The notes below the pieces were generated by a model. The model was not told the DNA's origin and did no database searches. It saw only the letters and a program-made list of their open reading frames with translations. Positions 17,530 to 24,999 of a stretch of 64,000 nt of DNA are shown one piece after another; within the stretch, counting starts at the first letter, position 1, and every line of letters starts with the position of its first letter. Source of the stretch: CAYFKJ01 sp964343605 (GTDB lineage: Bacteria; Pseudomonadota; Alphaproteobacteria; UBA2966). The translations under genes and the position numbers were made by a program. The stretch is from the NCBI GenBank assembly GCA_964343605.1, contig CAYFKJ010000006.1, positions 1-64,000 of the forward strand, in the 5' to 3' direction.

Positions 17530-17942
17530 TCTCCGCGCTGGTGGATGATGCCGTTGGCGACCTGAAGCTCGCGGACATAGCGGATGATGGCGGCGATCTG
17601 GTCGTCGCTGACCTGGGGCTGCGGCGGCATGTTGCCGAACTTCCAGTGGTGCGCCCTAACCCCCCGCTTGGCGGCCATCACGAACGTCATATCGGCGTGA
17701 TGACCCGGATTGTAGATCTGGTGGACGAGCGGCGGCCCCTTGTCGCTGCCCCCGGCGTTGACGCCGTGGCAGTCAGCGCAGTTGGCCGCGAAGGCTTCGC
17801 CGCCGCGCGCGGCTTGCGCCGTCAGCATGGGGACCTTGATAGCGGCTTGTTGCTGGGCTTCCCGCGCGCCCATGAAATTCCAGCCGAGGATAGCGATGAC
17901 GAGCAGCACAAAACCCGCGATGGCCAGTTTACTTGAACTCAT
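17526..17942 (-). CDS. Membrane-anchored monoheme c-type cytochrome
   Basis: 138-residue protein with an N-terminal uncleaved helix (LAIAGFVLLVIAILGW) and one heme-binding CADCH, followed by a distal GNMPP providing the probable Met axial ligand. It would face the periplasm and carry electrons. Starting at the ATG at 17942 puts the anchor at the N-terminus; the longer open frame to 18230 has no signal-like sequence. No oxidase subunits lie nearby, so its partner is unknown. Confidence 0.85.
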   Translation of the reverse strand: MSSSKLAIAGFVLLVIAILGWNFMGAREAQQQAAIKVPMLTAQAARGGEAFAANCADCHGVNAGGSDKGPPLVHQIYNPGHHADMTFVMAAKRGVRAHHWKFGNMPPQPQVSDDQIAAIIRYVRELQVANGIIHQRGD

Positions 17943-18134
17943 TTCGGTCCACTTACGATGCAATTCCAGGGGCATATGTGGGCCTTCCGCCACTGGAAGG
18001 TCAAGAGCGAGCGGCCGATTGCTTCGCCTAAGGCCGTGGCGTTGACGAAAACGTGTGCATCTGCCGGTTTGACCCGCTTTGCCCAGCCGGGCTACACTTT
18101 CCGTCTTGTGGGTACACAGGAAAGGAGCCCGATC

Positions 18135-18299
18135 ATGCGTATCAGCGGAATGCTGGCTCTGGTGGCGGCCGCCGTCATGTTCACGACATCGGCGTTTGCC
18201 CAGTGCGCGGGCCATATCAAGTCGGTGCAAATCGACGACGAAACCGTGACGGTGCAGTCTTCTCAGCCTGCGACGACCAAGAAGGATAAGAAGAGCTGA
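18135..18299 (+). CDS. 54-residue predicted secreted protein
   Basis: MRISGMLALVAAAVMFTTSAFA is a signal peptide with an AFA cleavage motif, leaving a mature chain of about 32 residues that begins QCAGHIKSVQIDDETVTVQ and ends in a Lys-rich tail. AAAGGAG precedes the ATG at proper spacing, and an intrinsic terminator follows 35 bp after the stop, so this is a complete stand-alone unit. Similar small periplasmic proteins occur in alphaproteobacteria. Function unknown. Single Cys, no metal motif. Confidence 0.7.
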   Translation: MRISGMLALVAAAVMFTTSAFAQCAGHIKSVQIDDETVTVQSSQPATTKKDKKS

Positions 18300-18334
18300 T
18301 TTAAACTTCCACGGTTTGCGGACTGAATATTTGC

Positions 18335-18369
18335 CGCCGGGTGCGCACAGCGCCCGGCGGTTTATTTGT
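18335..18369 (+). terminator. Intrinsic terminator after the 54-residue secreted protein gene
   Basis: CCGCCGGG (18335-18342) pairs with CCCGGCGG (18354-18361), followed by TTTATTTGT. Confidence 0.75.
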
Positions 18370-18453
18370 CCATCGGCATCGGATCCGCCGTCACCGAACG
18401 TTCACCCGCCTTTGGCCTTCCTGTCGCAAACGCATGATCAAGTCCTCGGCCAT

Positions 18454-19302
18454 ATGAGCATTACCCTTCAGCAAATCGGAAATTCCCGGCCGGCGTCCGC
18501 AGTCGGGGTTTTTACGCCCGCGTCGTCGCGCTCCTGCGAACTCACCGTCCGACTGGCCTCGGATCAACGTGAAGTCAGGGCCGCCCAGAAACTGCGCTAC
18601 CGTGTCTTCTATGAGGAAAAAGACGCCCAGCCGACAACGCAAATGGCGGCGGCGCGCCGCGACTACGACAGCTTCGATCACGTCTGTGATCATCTGCTGG
18701 TGTTGGATGAGACGCCGGGGCGCCACGCCGAGGTTGTCGGAACCTACCGCCTGCTGCGCGGTGATGCGGCTTATCGCGCGGACGGTTTCTATTCCGCTAG
18801 TGAGTTCGATTTGTCGCCGTTGCAAGAAGCCGTTGACGATCCCGCCCGCCTTTTGGAGTGCGGCCGCAGTTGCGTCGACATCCGCTACCGCACCAATACC
18901 ACCATCCAGCACCTCTGGCGGGGCATCGCCGATTACGTGACGGCCTACGCCAGCAGCTACCTCTTCGGCTGCGCCAGCCTGCCGGGCACTCATCCGGCTC
19001 TATTGGCCGAACAGCTCTCCTACCTTCACCATTTTCATGCGGCGCCCTCGGGCCTGCGCGTATCGGCCTTGCCGGGCGGCCGTGTCGATATGGACCTGAT
19101 GCCGGTTGAGGCGATCAATCCAAAGCGCGTCTGGCGGGCCCTGCCGGCCTTGCTGAGGGGCTACCTCCGCGTCGGGGCTTTTGTCGGCGACGGCGCCTTC
19201 ATCGACCGCCAATTCGGCACCACCGACGTCTTTGTCGTGCTGCCCGTGGCCAACATCGAAACCCGCTATCTCGATCACTTCACCAAGCAACCGCAGGCCT
19301 GA
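18454..19302 (+). CDS. olsB: GNAT-family acyltransferase, OlsB-type (ornithine lipid synthesis)
   Basis: 282-residue protein of the ornithine N-acyltransferase family: LRYRVFYEE, YDSFDHVCDHLLVLD, VGTYRLLRG and LLECGRSCVD are its hallmark segments. OlsB transfers a 3-hydroxyacyl group from ACP to ornithine to make lyso-ornithine lipid, a phosphorus-free membrane lipid made when phosphate is scarce. The start at 18454 is inferred; the ribosome site is weak. No olsA follows. It sits directly upstream of the phosphate transporter pit. The call to OlsB versus another acyltransferase of this family is probable, not certain. Confidence 0.8.
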   Translation: MSITLQQIGNSRPASAVGVFTPASSRSCELTVRLASDQREVRAAQKLRYRVFYEEKDAQPTTQMAAARRDYDSFDHVCDHLLVLDETPGRHAEVVGTYRLLRGDAAYRADGFYSASEFDLSPLQEAVDDPARLLECGRSCVDIRYRTNTTIQHLWRGIADYVTAYASSYLFGCASLPGTHPALLAEQLSYLHHFHAAPSGLRVSALPGGRVDMDLMPVEAINPKRVWRALPALLRGYLRVGAFVGDGAFIDRQFGTTDVFVVLPVANIETRYLDHFTKQPQA

Positions 19303-19342
19303 CCAAACCGACTTGACGATAATCGTTCGGCAGCCCTCGCAA

Positions 19343-19371
19343 GCGTCATAAAACTGTCATACAACTGTCAT
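19343..19371 (+). promoter_or_regulatory. Tandem PHO boxes (PhoB binding) upstream of pit
   Basis: Three direct repeats at exact 11-bp spacing: GCGTCAT (19343-19349), CTGTCAT (19354-19360) and CTGTCAT (19365-19371), separated by four-base AT-rich spacers. The PhoB consensus is CTGTCAT-N4-CTGTCAT. They end 37 bp before the pit ATG. The repeats are read directly; PhoB control is inferred. Confidence 0.75.
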
Positions 19372-19408
19372 ATTGAGGTGACGATTTCGCCCGCTTACGA
19401 GGACCTTC

Positions 19409-20962
19409 ATGATCCCCACAAAAACTGTCGACAAGGATCTCAAGCGCTTTGCGCGCATTGAGGCGGCAGCCCATCAGGCCGGCTTGCAGAACGTCAAACT
19501 GGGCGTCGGCCTGCTTTTTATCCTTGGGGTCTGGGCGTACCTCACGCTGCAGTCGGGCAGCTCCCAAGGCGATATGTTCGTTGTTGCCGCCGGTGTCATC
19601 GGCGCTTATATGGCGCTCAACATCGGCGCCAACGACGTCGCCAACAACGTCGGCCCGGCGGTCGGTTCCGCTGCGCTCACCATGACCGGCGCGCTTGTAA
19701 TCGCCTCCATCTTCGAGGCGGCGGGCGCCATTCTCGCGGGCTCCGACGTCGTCAGCACCATCCGCAAAGGCATCATCGATCCGGAAGGCATTGCCGATAC
19801 GGCCACGTTCACTTGGGCGATGATGGCGGCGCTTTTATCGGCCGCCATGTGGATCAATCTGGCGACCTGGGTCGGTGCGCCGGTGTCGACCACTCACTCT
19901 ATCGTCGGCGGCGTCATGGGCGCGGGCATCGCGGCGGCCGGCTGGACGGCCGTGAACTGGACGACCATGGCCAAGATTGCCGCGAGCTGGGTGATTTCGC
20001 CTGTGCTCGGCGGCATCATCGCGGCCGGTTTCCTGGCCGTCATCAAATTCATGATCGTTTTCCAGGACGACAAGATCTCGGCGGCCAAGAAATGGGTGCC
20101 CATTCTGGTTGCCATCATGGCGGCGGCGTTCTCCGCCTATATCGTCATGAAGGGCCTCAAACACCTGTGGAAGCCCGGCGGCCTGGCCGTGGCGGGTATT
20201 GCCGTCGCGTCGTTCGTCGTTTCCTGGTATCTGGTGAGGGGTTGGGTTTCGCGCGCGGCCGTAGGCTTGGAAAACAAGCGCAAGTCCGTCAGCACGTTGT
20301 TCACGGTGCCGCTTATCTGTTCCGCCGCCCTCTTGTCTTTCGCGCACGGGGCCAACGACGTCGCCAACGCCGTCGGTCCGTTGGCCGCCATCGTCGGGTC
20401 GGTGTATTCCGGCGAGGTCGTGTCCAAGGTCGCCGTGCCTTACTGGGTGCTGGTGATCGGCGCCATCGGCATCTCCGCCGGTTTGGTGCTGTTCGGGCCG
20501 AAGCTGATCAAAACCGTCGGCACCCAGATCACCAAACTCGACCGCATGCGCGCGTTTACCGTGGCGCTGTCGGCTTCCATCACGGTGATCGTGGCCTCAG
20601 CGCTGGGCCTGCCCGTGAGTTCCACTCACATTGCCGTCGGTGCCGTGTTCGGTGTCGGTTTCTTCCGCGAGTGGTTGGTCAATCGCCGGCGCGAGGCAAC
20701 CCTGACCTCTATGGCCGCCGCCGACGTTTCATCGGCCGTCGGGGGCTGGGGGCCGGAGGAAGAGATCTCCTCCGCCGAAGCCGAGGCCATGGGTCTGAAG
20801 CTGGCCAAGAAGGAAAAGAAGAAAAAGAAGAAGCGGAAAAAGAAGCTCGTCCGCCGCGCTCACTTCCTCACCATCATTTCGGCCTGGCTTGTCACCGTGC
20901 CGCTGGCCGCGCTCCTGTCGTCGATCCTCTTCTTCACCATTCGCGGCTTCATGCTGCCGTGA
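19409..20962 (+). CDS. pit: Inorganic phosphate transporter, PiT family
   Basis: 517-residue inner-membrane transporter for metal-phosphate with two inverted PHO4 repeats. The signatures GANDVANNVGP (near residue 72) and GANDVANAVGP (near residue 313) are intact, and PVSTTHSIVGG and PVSSTHIAVGA are the paired second motifs. An internal cytoplasmic stretch near residues 466-482 is almost all Lys/Arg before the last helix. Tandem PHO boxes precede it, and a REP-like pair follows. In Sinorhizobium, pit is repressed by PhoB; the same may hold here. Confidence 0.94.
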   Translation: MIPTKTVDKDLKRFARIEAAAHQAGLQNVKLGVGLLFILGVWAYLTLQSGSSQGDMFVVAAGVIGAYMALNIGANDVANNVGPAVGSAALTMTGALVIASIFEAAGAILAGSDVVSTIRKGIIDPEGIADTATFTWAMMAALLSAAMWINLATWVGAPVSTTHSIVGGVMGAGIAAAGWTAVNWTTMAKIAASWVISPVLGGIIAAGFLAVIKFMIVFQDDKISAAKKWVPILVAIMAAAFSAYIVMKGLKHLWKPGGLAVAGIAVASFVVSWYLVRGWVSRAAVGLENKRKSVSTLFTVPLICSAALLSFAHGANDVANAVGPLAAIVGSVYSGEVVSKVAVPYWVLVIGAIGISAGLVLFGPKLIKTVGTQITKLDRMRAFTVALSASITVIVASALGLPVSSTHIAVGAVFGVGFFREWLVNRRREATLTSMAAADVSSAVGGWGPEEEISSAEAEAMGLKLAKKEKKKKKKRKKKLVRRAHFLTIISAWLVTVPLAALLSSILFFTIRGFMLP

Positions 20963-20990
20963 AGATTAGGCCGAAGTCCAAATAGCCTTG

Positions 20991-21012
20991 TCATTCCCGC
21001 GAAAGCGGGAAT
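20991..21012. repeat. REP-like palindrome, GTCATTCC subtype
   Basis: ATTCCCGC (20993-21000) and GCGGGAAT (21005-21012) pair around GAAA, inside the phrase TCATTCCCGC...GGAATCCA. Lies between the convergent pit and maeB ends. The same family occurs at 31359-31401 and 31504-31525. Confidence 0.8.
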
Positions 21013-21069
21013 CCATGCCGTCGCGTCTCGGCTGGCGAGGACGGCGGGAAATCAGTTGCTCAGGCATGG

Positions 21070-21090
21070 ACCCCGGATCAAGTCCGGGGT
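21070..21090. repeat. REP-like palindrome, CCCGGATCAAGTCCGGG subtype
   Basis: ACCCCGGA (21070-21077) and TCCGGGGT (21083-21090) pair around TCAAG. This sequence type recurs at 31453-31473. Confidence 0.8.
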
Positions 21091-21127
21091 GACGCTGGAG
21101 CCGGGCGGCCAGTCCATAAAATGTGCC

Positions 21128-23392
21128 CTACCGCATCGCCTCATGCGCCGCCAACGCCGCCATGTTGACGATGTCGCTGTCGGTGGCGCCCATGCGGACG
21201 ATCTGGGCCGGTTTGGAAAGCCCCACCATCAGGGGCCCGATCACGGTGCCGCCGCCCAGTTCCTGCAAGAGCTTGGCGGAAATATTGGCGGCGTAGAGGC
21301 CGGGCATGACCAGCACGTTTGCGGGTTCGGTGAGGCGGCTGAAGGGATAGAGCGCCAGCAATTCCTCGTTCAACGCCACGTCGACCGACATTTCGCCCTC
21401 GTACTCGAACGAAACGTTGCGCTCGTCCAAAAGGCCGACGGCGGCGCGGATGCCGTCGACGCGGGCCCGCATGGGGTTGCCGAAATTGGAGAACGACAGC
21501 ATGGCGACGCGCGGCTCGTGGCCCAACTGGCGGGCGACCGCGGCGCTTTGCTGGGCGATGGCGGCCAGTTGTTCGGCGTCGGGGCGTTCGTGAGTGGTGG
21601 TATCGGCGATGAAGACTGTGCGGCCCTTCGCCACCATGATGGAAAGCCCGAAGGTGACGCTGTCGGGAGAGGGGTCGAGGACGCGCAGGATATCCTCCAG
21701 CACCTCGTTGTAACTGCGGGTGGAACCCGCCACCATGGCGTCGGCGTCGCCACGGGCCACCATGCAGGCGGCAAACACCGTGCGGTAGACCCGCACCATG
21801 CGCTCGCACTCGGGCAATAGGACGCCGCGCCGCTGCAGGCGGTTATACAAAAGCTCGGTGTAGTCCTCGTGATGTTCGTCGGAATCCGAGGCGGCGATTT
21901 CGATCCCCAGGGCCTCGGCCTGGCCGATTTCCGCCAAACCTTTACGGATCTTGTCCTCGTCGCCGATCAGGATGGGCGTGCCGTAGCCGGCGTTGCGGAA
22001 GGTGACCGCGGCGCGCATCACGCGCTCCTCCTCGCCCTCGGCGAAGGCGACGCGGGCCGGCCTGGCGCGGACCTGTTCCAAAATCAACTGCATCGGCCCG
22101 GCGATGGGATCGAGGCGGGCGCGCAACTGGTTGCGGTAAGCCTCCATGTCGAAGATCGGCCGTCCGGCGACGCCCGAATCCATGGCCGCCTTGGCCACGG
22201 CCGGCGGGATCTCCGAGATCAGGCGGGGATCGAAGGGCACCGGAATGACGTAGTTGGGGCCGTAGACAAGGCGCTCGCTCTGATAGGCGGCAGCGACCTC
22301 GTCGGGCACATCCTGGCGCGCCAGCTCGGCCAGCGCCTTGGCGGCGGCGATCTTCATCTCGTCGTTGATGGAGCTGGCCCGCACGTCCAAAGCGCCGCGG
22401 AAGATATAGGGGAAGCCCAAAACGTTATTGACCTGGTTGGGATAGTCCGATCGGCCCGTCGCCATGATGGCGTCGTCGCGGATGGCGGCCACTTCCTCTG
22501 GCGTGATCTCCGGATCGGGATTGGCCATGGCGAAGATGATCGGTTTGTCGGCCATGTCGGTGACCATCTGAGGCGTCACCGCGCCCTTGACCGAAAGGCC
22601 GAAAAAGATATCGGCGCCCTTCATGGCGTCTTCCAGGGTGCGGGCCTCGGTATCGATGGCGTGGGCCGATTTCCACTGGTTCATGCCCTCCTCGCGGCCC
22701 TGGTAGATCACGCCCTTGGAATCACAGAGCGTCACATTGTTGTGGGGCATGCCCAGCGCCTTGGCCAGTTCGACGCAGGCGATGCCCGCCGCGCCCGCAC
22801 CGTTCACCACCATGGTGGTTTTGGTGATGTCGCGGCCCGTGAGGTCCATGGCGTTGATGATGCCGGCGAGCGAGATGATCGCGGTACCGTGCTGGTCGTC
22901 GTGGAAGACCGGGATGGGCATCAGCTCGCGCAGTCGCTGCTCGATGATGAAGCACTCCGGCGCCTTGATGTCTTCGAGGTTGATGCCGCCGAAGCTCGGC
23001 CCCAAATAGCGCACCGCATTGATGAATTCGTCGACGTCGCTGGTGTCGACCTCGAGGTCGATGCTGTCGACGTCCGCGAAGCGCTTGAACAGGACGGCCT
23101 TCCCCTCCATCACGGGCTTGGAGCCCAGCGCGCCCAAATCACCGAGACCCAATACCGCAGTACCGTTGGAGATCACCGCCACAAGGTTGCCCTTGGCCGT
23201 GTAGTCGTAGGCCGTGTCGGGATCGTCGGCGATGGCGAGGCAAGGCACCGCGACGCCCGGCGAATAGGCCAGCGACAGGTCGCGTTGCGTCGTCAGCGGC
23301 TTGGTGGGCGCGATTTCGATCTTGCCGGGCTTGCCTTCGGCATGAAAGAGCAGGGCCTCCTCGTCGGAGAGGCGGGTAAATTCGTCACTCAT
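21128..23392 (-). CDS. maeB: NADP-dependent malic enzyme with C-terminal phosphotransacetylase-like domain
   Basis: 754-residue hybrid enzyme converting malate to pyruvate and CO2 with NADP+. Residues 1 to about 430 form the malic enzyme (LSLAYSPGVAVPC, HDDQHGTAII, Rossmann GAGAAGIA). The remainder (RPARVAFAEGEEERVMRAA, VIGPLMVGLSKPAQIV) is a phosphotransacetylase-like domain that regulates oligomerisation and activity by acetyl-CoA in related enzymes. The start MSDEFTRLSDEE at 23392 is preferred; a start at 23425 is less conserved. It is transcribed towards the REP-rich gap. Confidence 0.96.
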   Translation of the reverse strand: MSDEFTRLSDEEALLFHAEGKPGKIEIAPTKPLTTQRDLSLAYSPGVAVPCLAIADDPDTAYDYTAKGNLVAVISNGTAVLGLGDLGALGSKPVMEGKAVLFKRFADVDSIDLEVDTSDVDEFINAVRYLGPSFGGINLEDIKAPECFIIEQRLRELMPIPVFHDDQHGTAIISLAGIINAMDLTGRDITKTTMVVNGAGAAGIACVELAKALGMPHNNVTLCDSKGVIYQGREEGMNQWKSAHAIDTEARTLEDAMKGADIFFGLSVKGAVTPQMVTDMADKPIIFAMANPDPEITPEEVAAIRDDAIMATGRSDYPNQVNNVLGFPYIFRGALDVRASSINDEMKIAAAKALAELARQDVPDEVAAAYQSERLVYGPNYVIPVPFDPRLISEIPPAVAKAAMDSGVAGRPIFDMEAYRNQLRARLDPIAGPMQLILEQVRARPARVAFAEGEEERVMRAAVTFRNAGYGTPILIGDEDKIRKGLAEIGQAEALGIEIAASDSDEHHEDYTELLYNRLQRRGVLLPECERMVRVYRTVFAACMVARGDADAMVAGSTRSYNEVLEDILRVLDPSPDSVTFGLSIMVAKGRTVFIADTTTHERPDAEQLAAIAQQSAAVARQLGHEPRVAMLSFSNFGNPMRARVDGIRAAVGLLDERNVSFEYEGEMSVDVALNEELLALYPFSRLTEPANVLVMPGLYAANISAKLLQELGGGTVIGPLMVGLSKPAQIVRMGATDSDIVNMAALAAHEAMR

Positions 23393-23510
23393 GGGTTTCG
23401 TCTTCGGGGTCTCTCTGTCGCGCAATCAATGGGCGAGGTTGGGGGTCAAACGGGCACCCTAGCGGTAAAACCCGCGCCCGCAAACCGCTTTGAGCGACAA
23501 TCCCTTGATT

Positions 23511-23554
23511 TGACGTAAAAAAACCGGCGATACGGCAACCGCATCGCCGGTTTT
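23511..23554 (-). terminator. Intrinsic terminator of the 160-residue membrane protein gene
   Basis: AAACCGGCGAT (23521-23531) and ATCGCCGGTTT (23543-23553) pair perfectly; on the minus strand the hairpin is followed by seven T. It lies directly after the stop of the 23569-24051 gene. Confidence 0.8.
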
Positions 23555-23568
23555 AGAGCCTATCCGGG

Positions 23569-24051
23569 TTAATGCACCGGATTGATCGCGGCTGATCCCT
23601 CCGAGGACGCCGCATTGCCTCTTTGCGCCCGGACGATGCCCAAGGCTTCAAGCCCGGCGAATACAGCCACGGCGATTGCCTGAAGGATGACGAGCTCCAT
23701 GCCCAGGGCCGTGAACAAACCCGAGGCGACGATCATCAGCAGGGCGCTGTCCACCACCCAGAAGGCATCCAGGGCGCAAATGATCTTCGCCCAACGAAGA
23801 TTGATGCGGGGACGGCGGGCAACGAAGTAGACCACCGCGGCGAACACCACCAGCGCCAGGCCGGTTTCCAACAGGATGTCGGCCGCACCGAACCCGAGGA
23901 TCTGGAAATCCTTGGCGAACGCCACGGCCGCAATCGTTTCGGCTTCGGCTGCCAGAACCAGTCCGGCCAGTGCCGAGAAGAAAGCGTTGGCCAGGAGGGT
24001 CCGACGGAGCAGCGTTTGATTGTCTTGGTGATCGATTTGACGGGTTTCCAT
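23569..24051 (-). CDS. Uncharacterised 160-residue four-helix membrane protein
   Basis: Four predicted helices at about residues 19-40, 50-80, 86-112 and 118-140, with few charges and a short polar C-terminus. I do not recognise a family; helix content and size resemble small DUF membrane proteins of Proteobacteria. The start METRQIDHQD is preceded by AGGAACG. It ends in its own terminator and is divergent from an XRE regulator across 120 bp, suggesting that regulator controls it. Function unknown. Confidence 0.7.
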   Translation of the reverse strand: METRQIDHQDNQTLLRRTLLANAFFSALAGLVLAAEAETIAAVAFAKDFQILGFGAADILLETGLALVVFAAVVYFVARRPRINLRWAKIICALDAFWVVDSALLMIVASGLFTALGMELVILQAIAVAVFAGLEALGIVRAQRGNAASSEGSAAINPVH

Positions 24052-24171
24052 GACAGCGTTCCTTTCGCTTCGACTTCACTGACACGAGACCTAATATGAT
24101 CGGCGGTATGCCTGCAATTACCTGCCGGGTAGTTGAGCGGCGGAAAATTTTCAAAGCAAATGGACGGCGTC

Positions 24172-24978
24172 ATGAATGCGATCCCCGAAGAATTTCCCCA
24201 CCTCATGAAATCCTGGCGCGCCAAGCGCGGCGTCAGCCAGCTGGAACTGTCGCTGCGCTGCGAGGTCTCGCAAAAACACATCAGCTTTCTCGAATCCGCC
24301 CGCAACGCGCCCAGCAAGGTCATGGTGATGCTGATCTGCGAGGCGCTCAATATCCCGCTGCGCGACCGCAACGCCCTGTTGCTCGCCGCCGGATTCGCGC
24401 CGGGATACAAGGAAAGCGACCTCAGCGAGCCCGAGCTCGCCACCGTCGACCAAGCCATCACGATGATCATGGAGAGCCACGAACCCTATCCCGCCATGGT
24501 GGTCGATCCGTTCTTCAACGTGATCCGCGCGAACATGGGCGCCATGCGTCTGCAGGCCATGCTCTACGATGTCGACAGGCCCGAGGATCTGCCCGCGCTG
24601 GCCGCCAACGTCCTGCGCGGCACGTTTCATCCCGAGGGCTTCCGCCGCTACATCAGCAATTGGGACGAGATCGCGCCCTGTCTGCTGCAGCGCCTGCAGA
24701 GCGAGCTCTACGCCCACGGCGGCTCGCCCGAAATGCAGGCCTTCATCGACGAACTGGCCGCCTGCGAAGGTGTGCCGGCCGATTGGCGCCAGCACGTAAC
24801 CGGCGAGTGGCAGGCGCCCATGCTGACCGTCAACATCGCCAAGGACGGCGTCGAGCTCAGTTTCTTTTCCACCATCGCCACGCTGGGCACGCCGCTCGAC
24901 GTGACGCTGCAGGAAATCCGGATCGAGAGCATGTTTCCCGGCGACGAGGCAACACGGCGGTTCTTCATGGACGCCTGA
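24172..24978 (+). CDS. XRE-family regulator with MmyB-like ligand-binding domain
   Basis: 268-residue DNA-binding regulator. The helix-turn-helix is at about residues 15-50 (RGVSQLELSLRCEVSQKHISFLESARNAPS). The rest matches the MmyB-like ligand-binding domain, a PAS-like pocket (YPAMVVDPFFNVIRAN; LTVNIAKDGVELSFFSTIATLGTPLDVTLQEIRIESMFPGDEAT). Ligands of this family are mostly unknown. The ATG at 24172 has GGA seven bases upstream; 24160 is possible. It is divergent from the 160-residue membrane protein gene and 21 bp upstream of mutS. Confidence 0.85.
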   Translation: MNAIPEEFPHLMKSWRAKRGVSQLELSLRCEVSQKHISFLESARNAPSKVMVMLICEALNIPLRDRNALLLAAGFAPGYKESDLSEPELATVDQAITMIMESHEPYPAMVVDPFFNVIRANMGAMRLQAMLYDVDRPEDLPALAANVLRGTFHPEGFRRYISNWDEIAPCLLQRLQSELYAHGGSPEMQAFIDELAACEGVPADWRQHVTGEWQAPMLTVNIAKDGVELSFFSTIATLGTPLDVTLQEIRIESMFPGDEATRRFFMDA

Positions 24979-24999
24979 GGTTGTGGTAGGTTGCGGCCC

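Noticed and set aside
21869..23518. Plus-strand ORF of 549 codons opposite maeB
   Set aside because: It is an antisense shadow of the malic enzyme, with repetitive His/Gly/Asp content and no domain.
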